A stretch of DNA of 64,000 nucleotides from Tranzscheliella williamsii. Its lineage: Eukaryota; Basidiomycota; Ustilaginomycetes; Ustilaginales; Ustilaginaceae. The position numbers and the translations under genes are program-made. The stretch spans positions 1 through 64,000 of the forward strand of contig JALBYF010000047.1 in the NCBI GenBank assembly GCA_023212725.1, in the 5' to 3' direction. Below the pieces are notes generated by a model. That model was not told the origin of the DNA and did not search any database. It saw nothing but the letters and a program-made list of their open reading frames with translations. Positions 11,308 through 21,724 of the stretch are shown in pieces (position 1 is the first letter of the stretch; each line of letters opens with the position of its first letter).

Positions 11308-11771
11308 CCAGCGCCGTCTCGATCAGCACATGCCTTGTACATACATCTGTGATACCACTTTCCAACTTATAGACACATGCGTTGCAGTTCATCTCATCCC
11401 TCATGCTAGCGAGACAGTGTGTTCCTGTGCCTCTGTTGCCAGCTAGGCAGACATGTTGGCGACCGAAGCTGCCAGATTGGGCAGCGTTCCGCCTAAGCGA
11501 TTCGTCCACCCCCGCATAGATCCGACACCGCCGGCATAGTCAGCAGAAGGCGTGAGATTCTGCTTAGGCCTTAGGATAACCGCGCCGCTCTCGACCTTTT
11601 TGGATGGGTAACTACTGAGTGGCGATTCAAAGTGGAGGCGGAGCTGGCTTGGCATGATGCGGTAGAAATGGTGGTGAATGGAATCTGCGGTCGCTAGGGC
11701 GAGTTTGCCTTCTGACGTCCACGACTACACGACCCAAGGGACGGACTTGCGCGTGACGCTGCGCTGAGGAT
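11308..11771. other. intergenic
   Basis: Between the kinase-hydrolase stop and the TRAX start, both on the plus strand. I see no gene, repeat or RNA; it should hold the terminator of the first gene and the promoter of TRAX. Confidence 0.5.
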
Positions 11772-12825
11772 ATGACGGACGAGGGCAAGCGGGCGCTGAC
11801 GGACGCGGGCGCGGCTACTGAAGCGGGGAAGCGGGCGAGGGCGAGCGGGGGGGATACGACGGAGCGGGGGCAAGTGGCGCGGCAATTTGCGGAGTTCCGC
11901 GACGAGATCGATGCGCACAACGAGCGGCGCGAGCGGCTGGTAAAGGTATCGCGCGATGTGACGAGCCTGTCGAAGAAGGTCATCTTCCTGCTGCACCGGT
12001 GCGGCGTGCGGGAGGTGGGCGAGGGCGGGGAGGATGCGACGGGGGCTTTGTTCCGGGAGGCGGAGGGGAAGCTGGATGAGGTGGTGGGCCTGCTGCGGGG
12101 GGCGGCGGCGGCGGAGGGGCTGGGGACGGTGGACGGGAGTGCACTGCGCGCGCAGCGGTACGAACGGACGCTGGGCGGCGGGCTGGAAGAATTCGTACGT
12201 ACCCTATCGCTGCGGGCCGTGGTGTCACCGGCGGTTGTGCTGACACTGCGCAGATTGAGGCGCTTTCGTTCCACCACTACCTGCGCACGCGCTCGCTGGT
12301 CACGCTCGCGCAGGTCCAGGACCGCTTCCGCGCGGTCCCGGTGGCGGAAGCGCGCTTCTACAGCCCCGACCCACCTGCGCGCCCCCTCGGCGCCGCCCTC
12401 GCCCTGCCCATCCCCCCGCACCGCTACCTCCTCGGCCTCTCAGACCTCACCGGCGAGCTCATGCGCTTCGCCACCAACACAGCCGCCACAGGCAGCCCGC
12501 ACACCCTCCAGCACGTCCTCCACCTCACCCGCCAGATCCACGACAACCTCGACCCCTTCGTCCCCCTCGTCCGCGACCTCGCGAAGAAACAGGCCATCAC
12601 ACGCCAGAGCATGCGCAAGATCGAACAGAGTAAGCACCCTCCTCCTCTCCTCCTTGCCCCCTGAGCACACCCCGTCTGACGCGAGCCGACTTCCCCCCCG
12701 CAGTCCTCTACGCCATCACGGTGCGCTCCTCCGAGTACGGCGCCGACCCGCAGGCGCTCAGCGAGGTCGTCCGGCGCACCCTCGCCGCCTCGGCCGCCCC
12801 CGCCGCGCACGACCCGGACGACTAG
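11772..12825 (+). CDS. TSNAX: translin-associated protein X (TRAX)
   Basis: Exons 11772-12194, 12254-12629 and 12704-12825 give 306 residues, close to the usual 280-300 for TRAX. Introns are GTACGT...GCGCAG (59 bp) and GTAAGC...CCGCAG (74 bp). Conserved stretches are FAEFRDEIDAHNERRERLVK near residue 45, GLEEF-IEALSFHHYLRTRSL across the first junction and YLLGLSDLTGELMRF. The acidic residues that form the nuclease site in the TRAX family are present: E140, E143, D205 and E209. With translin, TRAX forms the C3PO endoribonuclease that degrades RNA such as tRNA leader fragments or passenger strands; translin is not in this window. The C-terminal exon is short and Ala/Pro-rich at its end. The gene is convergent with the 7TM gene, 232 bases apart. 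Confidence 0.9.
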
Positions 12826-13057
12826 CGCGCGCCCTGTCCCTCACTAGCAGACGGATACCAAACACGGCTGCAATTACGAGTGCCTCGCTACCAGTGACAA
12901 CAAGGGTAACGACTGTGCAGAGAGCGACAAGGGGAGCGCGATCAAGTGGCGAGATACTGATACAATGCTGGTGACGTATGCTGAAAGGACAGTTGTGGGT
13001 TCTGCAAAGAGACAGGAGGGGTGGGGTATGGGTCTGGGCGACGGCAGGGGCGCGGGG

Positions 13058-15985
13058 TTAGGGCTGCGGGTCGAGGGGCATTTCAGCCTGGGCAGCGAGT
13101 TTGGCGAACTGGCGCTGGATGACCGAGCCGAGCTGTGCCGGTTCGCGGTTGTCGTCGTCGTCGTCGCCGCGGCCCGAGCCGGAGCGCGAGCGGGTGGTGG
13201 TGGCGCGGAGGCCGAAGCCGAACGGCTTGACGTCTTCGCCGACCGCCGTGGTGGGTCGCGCGTCCTCGGCGGTGCCCAGGCGGCGGGCCGAGGGCGAGTA
13301 GCTCCGGCCGTCCGCCGCGCCGACCGTCTTGGACCGCTCGCTCCGCCCGCGCCTCTTGCCGGCCCCGATCGCCGGTCGTGCGCCCGCGGGATCGGCCGTC
13401 TGCGCAGCGTCGGAAACCGTAATCCGACGCAAGTGGCCGTGGCTGCCAGTGTCGTCGAGTGCGCCGGCCCCGTCCGCGTCCGCGTCGTACTGCGACGACG
13501 CCGTACTGCCGCGCGACGTCTGCGGCCGCTCCTCGTGGGACGAGGCGGGCGCGCGCAGCTGGTGCCGTCGTTCCGTCGTCTCCGAGCCTCGCGACCCAGA
13601 CGCGACGTTGGAACGCTCGTCAGCATCCTGATCAACCGTCTGGAGGAATGCTAGCAGTGCGTTGTCGCCCTGGTTCATCGACTCTCGCTTTGATCGGAAA
13701 GATGCCGAGTCAGGCCGAGCGGGATCGAACTGCCATGGCATCAGCGTCAGCTGCGAAGCGATTGAGTCCGACGGCGAGAGGGCTGGCGAAGGCCAGCTAG
13801 GAGCCGTTCTCGGACGAGGCGTCATCGGTTCCCGGCTACTCGGTGATCCCTCCACGACCGGCTCTGAGAAATCCGCCTGGACCCACGCCTCCCCCTCAGC
13901 CCGAGATCGAGGCAGGGGGGATGCTAGCTTCACCGTTGAGCGACCGATCGACGAACCGGTGGACGGTCGCAACGTCGATCGCTGCAAAGGCATGTGACTG
14001 TCTTCAAACCTTGCCGCCGCTTTCACCGAGTCGACATCGTAGACCTTGCGGCTCTCCTCCCTGCTGTCCATCTTGATGCCGGCCGAGAGAGGCGGCGATG
14101 TTATGTACCGCTTGCGCCTCGCCTCGAGGATGGGAGGTGCTTGGCTGTCGTCTTCCTCTTCCGCTGGTATGACCGTGCTTGCCGTAGAGGGTCGGCGGCT
14201 CCAAGCGCTCCTGAGCCCATCGGAAGACGCTGTGTTGAGGCGGCTGCTGCCTCGCTCGAAATCGGTCGACTGCCCCAGCGAAGCCCCTGTCAGACTGGCG
14301 AAAGAGATCAGCGAGCCGTTACATGACATAGCTTGGCATTCCAAAGCGCCAATGTGAGCGGGGCCGTCTGAAACCACGTTCTGGATCGAGTGCCTCTCCG
14401 CTCCTTCTTGGGATGCCGAGACAGGTCGGACAGGAATCGGGTTCTGGCCTCCTGCATTCACTTGTGAGAGGGTTGCATCCCGATGCGAGTAGGCGGGCGC
14501 CGGCAAGATATGGGAGGGAAACACTTCAGTGCTGTGGTGAAGAGTCGCTGACGGATAAGTAGAGGCAGGCATGTTGAGCCCATCGCGACAGACAAGGCTA
14601 GGATGAACCTCTTCTGCCGTCACCTGCGTTCTCTCGCCGGCGAGGTGCGCTTGACCGGTTTCCATGGCCCGCATCTGCTGCGACGCATACATTTGCGCCA
14701 GGGTTCTAGGGCAGGCATGCCGATCATAGGCGGAACGGAGCGAAACGGTCGAAGCTGCTTTCGGTTTGGGACCGAATTCCCCTTCGATATAGAATGCCAG
14801 CGAGTCGCGATCTTTTCGAGCCTGTCGTCGATACGGCTGATACGGCATCAGGCCAGGCTGCAGAGAGTCGCTGTCTCCCGTCTCGGGACGGGAGGGATCG
14901 TCAGGATGGAAGGGAGGCATAGCACGATGTTCTTCGGCCCATGCTGGAAAGTACGATGGTGGTCGATTGACATTGTGGGGCGCCAGCTCGCGGGTCTGAC
15001 GCCAAGCGCGCCGGAAGATGCGCCCTGCCATGGAGCTAGCGACAGCTACGCTGGCGACAATGTTCATCATCCGATAGGCGTAGGTATCGGTGAGTACGTA
15101 TACCAGTAGAGCCGAGGTGAGGAATACAAATTGGATAACAAAAAAGGCGGTGGTCTTCTGGACGAGCATGGTTTTGACGTCCTCCGAGTCGAGGTTGTGG
15201 CTACTGGACGGAAATATGCCTCGCAGCATGCCTCGCCAGCCGGCTTTGTTGAGCTTGCAGACGGTGAGGATGAGGCAAAGCAAGTCAAAGGCGAGCAGAG
15301 CGCCAAAGACGCCAACTACATAGAGGCCGTTAAAACGCCACGAGCAGAAACTGGAGGTGGGAAGTTGGCTGCCATCACTCATGATGGGAAGCAAAATGGC
15401 AAAGGCGGTGACCAGGAACCACGAGGTGACAACGATGGAAACGACCTTCTGCTGCATATGGTAGATGGAGCAGGTACGGAGGCAGAAGACGAGCATGGTG
15501 GCGCTGATGGCGATGCTGAAGAGCGCGGTGCTGCCTTTCATCCAGGCGTCACAGTGGTCGGTCATGATAACGCTGTTGGTGACAACGGTGATAAGCCATG
15601 ATAGGCTGATGTAGCGTGAAAGCAGATAGGCGATGGAATAGATGCTGGAGAAACAGCTGGACCATTTTGTTTCCCGAAGCACCCTGACATCGAAGGAGAT
15701 GGTGGAGACAATATCCCAACCCAGAGCGCCCATCCACATGGAGAAGTAGATGAGCCCGATAATGGCAGCATGTGCGCTTTCTGGGTTGATGTGGCGGAAG
15801 ATATTGTCGCTGGAAGGATTGACAACAAAGACCTGCGGCACGAGCTGCCTGACTAGCGGATCTAATGTATCGTTGTAGGTTTGATTGGGCAAGGTGGGGT
15901 AGGCGACGGCGAAGGGCCAGTTGGAAGGCACAAAGCTACTCTCGCGCTGCTCCATGAGAGATGCTGGACTGAGCTTGAACGACAT
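13058..15985 (-). CDS. seven-TM membrane protein (DUF6533-like) with long cytoplasmic tail
   Basis: 975 residues, single exon, ATG at 15985. The N-terminus (about 70 residues) has an N-glycosylation sequon (NQT). Seven hydrophobic segments are spread over residues about 72-325, the first around IIGLIYFSMWMGALG and the last near MMNIVASVAVASSMAG. The loop after TM1 (WDIVSTISFDVRVLRETKWS) resembles the signature of basidiomycete DUF6533 membrane proteins, which are orphan receptor-like molecules. The remaining 640 residues are Ser/Pro/Arg-rich with no domain I recognise, and probably cytoplasmic. Function unknown; a receptor role is inference from topology. Short tandem repeats occur upstream at 16133-16240 and 16835-16902. 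Confidence 0.7.
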   Translation of the reverse strand: MSFKLSPASLMEQRESSFVPSNWPFAVAYPTLPNQTYNDTLDPLVRQLVPQVFVVNPSSDNIFRHINPESAHAAIIGLIYFSMWMGALGWDIVSTISFDVRVLRETKWSSCFSSIYSIAYLLSRYISLSWLITVVTNSVIMTDHCDAWMKGSTALFSIAISATMLVFCLRTCSIYHMQQKVVSIVVTSWFLVTAFAILLPIMSDGSQLPTSSFCSWRFNGLYVVGVFGALLAFDLLCLILTVCKLNKAGWRGMLRGIFPSSSHNLDSEDVKTMLVQKTTAFFVIQFVFLTSALLVYVLTDTYAYRMMNIVASVAVASSMAGRIFRRAWRQTRELAPHNVNRPPSYFPAWAEEHRAMPPFHPDDPSRPETGDSDSLQPGLMPYQPYRRQARKDRDSLAFYIEGEFGPKPKAASTVSLRSAYDRHACPRTLAQMYASQQMRAMETGQAHLAGERTQVTAEEVHPSLVCRDGLNMPASTYPSATLHHSTEVFPSHILPAPAYSHRDATLSQVNAGGQNPIPVRPVSASQEGAERHSIQNVVSDGPAHIGALECQAMSCNGSLISFASLTGASLGQSTDFERGSSRLNTASSDGLRSAWSRRPSTASTVIPAEEEDDSQAPPILEARRKRYITSPPLSAGIKMDSREESRKVYDVDSVKAAARFEDSHMPLQRSTLRPSTGSSIGRSTVKLASPLPRSRAEGEAWVQADFSEPVVEGSPSSREPMTPRPRTAPSWPSPALSPSDSIASQLTLMPWQFDPARPDSASFRSKRESMNQGDNALLAFLQTVDQDADERSNVASGSRGSETTERRHQLRAPASSHEERPQTSRGSTASSQYDADADGAGALDDTGSHGHLRRITVSDAAQTADPAGARPAIGAGKRRGRSERSKTVGAADGRSYSPSARRLGTAEDARPTTAVGEDVKPFGFGLRATTTRSRSGSGRGDDDDDNREPAQLGSVIQRQFAKLAAQAEMPLDPQP

Positions 15986-16132
15986 CTTTGAGGGCTGGCA
16001 AGGGGGGAGGATGCGCCTTGAGGGCTGTTCACGAAGGGAAGGGCCAAACTGTACGACTTTCTATCTCCCCTTGGTAGCGGGTGTTGATTTTGGCATGGAG
16101 CCGAACTGTGCTTGAAAGCCCTCTATGTAAGC

Positions 16133-16240
16133 GTGGCGAGACAGAAAGCGTCGATGCAGATGTGGCGAGACAAGACAGAAAGCGTCGATGCAGATGTGGT
16201 AAGACAGAAAGGGTCGATGCAGCTATGTGGCGAGACGAGG
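16133..16240. repeat. imperfect tandem repeat, about 29-34 bp unit
   Basis: Three to four copies of a unit beginning GTGGCGAGACA and containing AAAGCGTCGATGCAG; copies start near 16133, 16162, 16196 and 16227. Unit lengths differ by small insertions. It lies about 150-250 bases upstream of the 7TM gene start, so it is probably in its promoter or leader. Confidence 0.85.
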
Positions 16241-16834
16241 GGACCCACGATAGAAACGGGACGAGACGAGGGAGGGGTTGAGCAGATACTGTAGCGCAGG
16301 GCGGAGGGCGACCGAGATGAACAGGAGGAGAGCCGATATGAAGACGTGATGAAGCGGCGACTGGCCTGCGTGCTGCACGAAGGAGTATCGCTGGCGCTAC
16401 CGGTGCCGCTGCGACGCAGGTCTGCTTTGCGGATGTTGGATCGCAACGGCGATATGCAGTAGGGAGACGAGCGGCACTCAGCTGGCCCCAGACGCTGCCA
16501 CGCGACGGGCTGGATCAAGAACAACCGCTTGGCCGCAGGAGCTATGTCGCGGAAGCCGGGCAGAACCTAAAACGGAGATGCCTAGCTGCGGGGCGTCCGA
16601 AGGAGACTAACCACTGACGATGCTGGCTGATCGGCAGCGTGGACGGGAATGGACGGTTGCCGGGCGTGGTGTTGAAATGGAGAAAGGGAGGTTGTTGAGC
16701 AGGGCACGGAACGTGACGGCGAGAAGGAAACCAGATCGATGGCGAGGAGGCGCAACGCAGCTGTCATAGCACGCCGAATAGGCAGAACAGAGAGGAGGAT
16801 CCACGCGTTCGGCAAGGCGGCTTGTCCGCATAGA

Positions 16835-16902
16835 AGTCAGCGCGGAGCAAGTCAGAGCGGAGCAAGTCAGAGCGGAGCAAGTCAGAGCGGAGCAAGTCAG
16901 CG
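16835..16902. repeat. 15-bp tandem repeat, 4.5 copies
   Basis: Unit AGTCAGAGCGGAGCA repeated at 16835, 16850, 16865 and 16880 with a partial fifth copy; the first copy has one substitution. It is intergenic and upstream of the 7TM gene. Confidence 0.9.
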
Positions 16903-18626
16903 AGGATGGTAACATGCCACAGTCGCAGGTGAAGGGTGGATGCTACTAGGCTTAGCTACGGCCGGTGATTAGAGCCTGGTTACTACACGCATGAGATGTA
17001 TTCATATAGCATATATTATTGACTGGGCATAGTAAAATGGATTTGGGTAATTGACTGTGATGATCGCTACTATACGTTGTGATTGCGCCGAGCTGCCGTG
17101 CCATTGGCAGAGGTAAGAGTTTATGATGTGTGAAACATGGCGAGCTCCTTGAATGCAAGCAACCCTTAGGCTTAGCCCGACACAAGCATGGTAAGGGCAC
17201 CGTTGAGGAGGGAGCGGAGAGAGCCAAGACTTTGGCTACTACGGTAGCGGTGCGTCTAGATTGCAATTCGGTCGAATTTGAATCTATCGTTGCGTCTCCT
17301 TGCTTGGCCGAATGCCACTAAGCCTGCGACCCATCTCACTTTGGCGGCGTGGCCGGCATCCTTCTCTGTCACACCCGAGCCTCCCTCCTTTCGCTCCTTG
17401 GCACGCGAGCCTCCGTTCTTGGTTGCTATGCTGCTGCCGAACATGTAGACGGGCGGGCGTCTTGTCGCTTGGCGCTGCAACAGTGCCACGGCGATACCGA
17501 GAAATTGCCCGAGATGAGAGCGGTAGATGTGCATGCAATCCACTAGTCGAGGCAGCCCGTCTTTCTTGCTTGCTGCACGACGTTGGCTCAACCCGTGAGA
17601 AAAGAATGACGTTTCCACCGTAGCACGTCGGAGTACCAAACATGGCAACCTGATTAGCGCGACCGGCTGTCAGTGGACGACGATTAAGGAAGTCCGGCGG
17701 AAGTGATGCCGCCACCGCCAAACGGGGTGTCCCTCTGCAGGTCACGCCAATGCGTTCCCCCTCCTCTCGGTCCACAACGAGTGAGCGCAAATGGCGTTGT
17801 GGTCTCTTATCTGCAACGACGGGCGAGGTCACGACAAAGACGATGGCTTTTTTAGCTGCAGACATGCCGCGTCTCGCCTGTCGCAAGATCCCACGCTAAC
17901 GCAACAGCCGCTACCGTTCCCTTTCCGCCACAAGAAAGAAAATCGAAATCGAAATCGAATGTCGAATTCGAAGTCGGTGGCGCAGAGCAAACCCCCGCTT
18001 TTTGTAGTTCAGTTCTCCGTGCATCCAAAAAGTACTCAAGCCGGAGATACAAATCTGAAAAGCCTGCAGCTTGCTTAGCGACGAAATCATCCGAGCGATC
18101 TGACATTCTCGCGATCTGACTGACAGAGACGCGTCTGTCTTCCGCTTGGTTTGCTGTGTGAGAAAAAGGAATCACTTCTCTGCACCGAACTCAACGTAGA
18201 CTTCGAGATGGGCGATTGGCACGCCATCGGCGATCCAACGCGGCGTCTGGCTTCTTCCGCTTCCTCATCCTACATTCACGTTGCGATTGGCTCGGTGGAC
18301 GCCTGTTTGCCTCTCCACACCGCCCGCACTAGTCTTGGCGCACGAGTCTAGACAGCTGCTACGCGCCGTGCGCACATCCACCCGCGTGCCACTAGCTCTT
18401 GCTACCCCGAGCAACATCGAACCCGAGCCGCCTCTTCGCCCATCCATCCGCGACGCTGTACGGTACGGTTGTGCAGCAAAGTCGGCCGCCCTTTTCTCCG
18501 TCGCACAGTCTGCCGCGTGGCCTAGGGCGTGGAGGCTGGAGGCCATTCGCTCGATCTCCCCCGGCGCAGCTTGGCACGACACAGAGATCTGGCGCGCAAC
18601 GGTTCGTGGTCAGTGGGTCAGCGCAG

Positions 18627-21497
18627 ATGCACGAGCCGTCGCCGAGCATAGACGCCGTAGCTCCCCCTCACCGCGACGGCGTGTCCACCCCACCATCGCA
18701 CCCGACAGCCACCGAGCAGGCTTCGATGCAGCCAGCTTCCGAGCAAGCCGACCTGGCTGCGACGGCCAGACCCGCTCAGAGCCTAGCGTCAGACCAGGCC
18801 GCCGCCGACACTATAGCACTGAGCCGACCTGCCAGTCCACCGCCGCGCATTTCCGATCCAGATACTAGCGACCATCTTCCTACCGGCCTCGTGGACACTA
18901 CCACACCCACACCTCAGCAGCGAGATCCTGTCCAGGGCCAACAGACGCGAACTCTGCCAGATGCTTCAACGTCGACCCAACCAGCATCAGGGTCCACAGA
19001 CCACCGCACCGCCAGTGGAGCCAATGTACAGGCCAGCTCCGAGCTTGAGGCGGATGCAACCAGAGTGGGCGAAATGTTACCAGTCCCTGTCAAGGAGCTC
19101 CAATCGTCCGAGCCGACCGCGACGTCAGCCAGCATCTCCGCCTCTACCGACACCGATCTGGCGGGTCAGGCCGCTTCCAGCCAACCTAGCCAGGAGGAGC
19201 TCGATGGGTCGACCACTGAGCCCGCACTGACAGACGACAACATAGCCACCCCTGCTGCACAAGAGCCAAGGCAAGACCAAGATCAGACGGGCCAAGACCC
19301 TGACCCTGCACTAGCGCTCCAACCAACCAACCTCCCGACCGCCAGTTCCGAGGCGGGTGCCAAAGCCGAGTCAGCCGGGCCACAATCCGCTCAACACTCC
19401 GTGACAGAGGTTAAACCAGAATCTGACTCCGTGACAGAGGCTAAACCAGAATCCGAGGCACCTTCGGATCACACCATTGCTGCTTCGATCGTGGCCGACT
19501 CACAACCGCCATCTGAGACAGCCGTTTCTCTAACTCCAGCACAGACCATGGAAGAGCAGGTGGCGGGTCAGATATCAGCCTTACCTCCGGCTGGGGATGT
19601 TACCGTGGTATCCAGCCCGACAGCCACATCTTTGCCTGCTCCCTTAACCTCAGTCAGCTCGACGGTTGTTCCTCGGTCGACAAAAACACCCCCACTTGGC
19701 GACCCAGAAGCTGCACCAAAGACTGGCGAGGAAGCAGACCATGTCGAGAGCGTTGAGCCTACCGCACACCGAGTGGTCCCAGCAACAGCGTCCGACGTTC
19801 CTGAAGCCTTGTCAAACACGACCCATACCGCTGATACGCAGCAAGCAAGTGTGACGAGCTCTAACACCATGGCGGACGCAAAGCCAGCGGGAGCGGTCAG
19901 CCCTTCTGCGCCGGCACCGGCGGACGCAGCGGTCCCACCGCCGTCGACTCCTATCAAGGAAGGCGACCATACCAAATCCGCTGCACTTGTCGCGGACCCA
20001 CCCGGTTCGGCTCCCCTCAGAGAAGGGCGCGTCGCCCTCATCTTGCGCATCAACAAAGAGTTGATCCGGCTGTGCGTTCATCTACAAAACAACGAGCTCA
20101 CCGCTGACCCGCTTTACCGCGACGTGGCTGTACGACTCCAGGGAAACCTAGGCTACTTGGCTAGCGTCGCAGACAAGTCTGGTAAGAGCCCGACCGCTGC
20201 CATCTCAGCATCTCATCCCGCTCCACCTCGACTGGACCCTTTTCCTGCCAGTGCACATGCACCCGCATCACCCTTGCCTGCGCTCTACGACAGATTGATC
20301 GCGCTCTTCCAGCACGCGGTCGTGCCTTCCCCTCCTGGCTCCATCGATGATCGAAAGAGATCGAGGGACGCCAGTATGGATTCTGCCGTGCACGAGGCCA
20401 GGAAAAGGATGGCTACTGCAAGTTCAGACGGTGGCTTGACGGCGTCAGCTGCCAATCTCAATGGAAGCGGTGCACATGATCCCTCGGCTATCGGCACGCC
20501 TGTAGCAGCATCCACAGCTCAGCCTCTTGTCGCTGCGGCCGCATTTGCTCCGAGCCATCTTGCTTCAGCGCCGTCCGACTCAACAGTGCCACCGCTCAAA
20601 GGGGTCAACCTGTCGCTTGCACCGCCGGTTCCCGTAGCGTCACCCTCGGCGGCGCAGAACGCTTCCTCCAACCCGCAAGCGCAGGCACTCCTGCAAGCGT
20701 TCGGCCCCAACGCACTGGTCAACCTGCACGCTCTGCAGTTGCATCTGCGCGGTCAGGGTACCCACCCTTGGGTGGCCTTCATGGAGTCCAATGTCGCCGG
20801 CTTCAGCTCGTTGCCGCTCCAGGTTCAGCTGCAGCAGATGACGGCGATGCAAAACGCCGCAGCGCAGCGTCCCAAGTCTCACCTGCAACACGGCGGAGCC
20901 TCTCGGCCTGGCAGTGCGGGGGGCAGCCCGTCGACTCTGCCGCAGCAGGCCGGCAGCAACACGCCCGGGGCCGTCGCGAGCCCCCTGTCGCAGCGGCCGG
21001 TAAGCCGGCATTCCAAGAGTCCGAGTCAAGCCATGGGCAGTCCGAATCTCGCCGCGGGGGCGCATCCTCGCGCTGGCACGCCTCAGTCGACGCAGTCGCA
21101 GTTCCCCGCTCGGTCGGGAAGCTCGGGCTCGGTGGGGAGCATGGGAAGCGGCGCCGGACGCGGGCGGACCGGGTCGGGCCAGGCGCCGTTCGACCCCAGC
21201 GCCCTGTCCACATCCAGCCCCGCCCCGCAAGGCTTTCCCGACTTGGCAGCACAACAGCAGGCCGCATCCACCTTCGGCTTCCAACTGCCAGCGGCCCCCC
21301 AGCAGGCCAGCCCCGGCGCGATGCCGAACCTGCCCAATATCCAGAACCTGCCGCCGCACTTGCAGCAGCAGCTGCGCCAGCAGTATTTTGCACACATGCA
21401 GGCGCAAGCACAGGCGCAGCAATCCCAGGCCATCCATCCCAACACCGTCCAGGGCGGCCCCGCACCCGGCCCAACGTGGAACTTCCAGCAGCCCTGA
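18627..21497 (+). CDS. SS18/SSXT-domain protein, probable SWI/SNF-associated subunit
   Basis: 956 residues from the first ATG (18627); the open frame extends upstream only through a TTG. The N-terminal 450 residues are Ser/Thr/Pro/Ala-rich and include a 10-residue direct duplication (SVTEVKPESD then SVTEAKPESE, 19401-19460). Residues about 465-520 carry an SSXT-like helical module: INKELIRLCVHLQNN followed by VRLQGNLGYLASVAD, matching the spacing of conserved residues in human SS18 (LI-x-C, QN, NL-x-YLA-x-xAD). The remainder is Gln/Ala/Ser/Gly/Pro-rich, as in SS18 and in fungal glutamine-repeat proteins. SS18 is a subunit of BAF-type chromatin remodellers in animals; by family this would act in the nucleus with SWI/SNF. 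Low complexity makes the rest unalignable. It is convergent with the acyl-CoA synthetase gene, 227 bases away. Confidence 0.65.
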   Translation: MHEPSPSIDAVAPPHRDGVSTPPSHPTATEQASMQPASEQADLAATARPAQSLASDQAAADTIALSRPASPPPRISDPDTSDHLPTGLVDTTTPTPQQRDPVQGQQTRTLPDASTSTQPASGSTDHRTASGANVQASSELEADATRVGEMLPVPVKELQSSEPTATSASISASTDTDLAGQAASSQPSQEELDGSTTEPALTDDNIATPAAQEPRQDQDQTGQDPDPALALQPTNLPTASSEAGAKAESAGPQSAQHSVTEVKPESDSVTEAKPESEAPSDHTIAASIVADSQPPSETAVSLTPAQTMEEQVAGQISALPPAGDVTVVSSPTATSLPAPLTSVSSTVVPRSTKTPPLGDPEAAPKTGEEADHVESVEPTAHRVVPATASDVPEALSNTTHTADTQQASVTSSNTMADAKPAGAVSPSAPAPADAAVPPPSTPIKEGDHTKSAALVADPPGSAPLREGRVALILRINKELIRLCVHLQNNELTADPLYRDVAVRLQGNLGYLASVADKSGKSPTAAISASHPAPPRLDPFPASAHAPASPLPALYDRLIALFQHAVVPSPPGSIDDRKRSRDASMDSAVHEARKRMATASSDGGLTASAANLNGSGAHDPSAIGTPVAASTAQPLVAAAAFAPSHLASAPSDSTVPPLKGVNLSLAPPVPVASPSAAQNASSNPQAQALLQAFGPNALVNLHALQLHLRGQGTHPWVAFMESNVAGFSSLPLQVQLQQMTAMQNAAAQRPKSHLQHGGASRPGSAGGSPSTLPQQAGSNTPGAVASPLSQRPVSRHSKSPSQAMGSPNLAAGAHPRAGTPQSTQSQFPARSGSSGSVGSMGSGAGRGRTGSGQAPFDPSALSTSSPAPQGFPDLAAQQQAASTFGFQLPAAPQQASPGAMPNLPNIQNLPPHLQQQLRQQYFAHMQAQAQAQQSQAIHPNTVQGGPAPGPTWNFQQP

Positions 21498-21724
21498 GCG
21501 CTGCAGCCAGACCAAACCAGCCCAGCGCAGCCGCGGAAACGGTGCCGAGCTACCCGCCCCCCATCGCCACCGTCATCCCTTTTCCTGCCTGGTCCTGTAC
21601 TATATGACACTCTCCTGCGCGGAGTTGTCACGCTTGTTACGGCCGAAAGGAATGCCTTGTACTACTATTGCGTCGTAATGTTTGGAGAAAGAAGGTGGCG
21701 TGTAGAAACGGTGCCCGTGGCGCG

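Larger units (their letters stand above)
15986..18626. other. gene-poor divergent intergenic region
   Basis: About 2.6 kb between the divergently transcribed 7TM and SS18 genes. Open frames here (the longest about 200 codons, 17284-17886 minus) have no recognisable domain and read like out-of-frame sequence. The region contains two tandem-repeat arrays (listed separately), an ACGCGT palindrome at 18128-18135 and GAAATCGAAATCGAAATCG-like short repeats near 17940. Confidence 0.5.

Noticed and set aside
17284..17886. 200-codon open frame, minus strand
   Set aside because: No domain, no coding-like composition, overlapped by several equally long frames.
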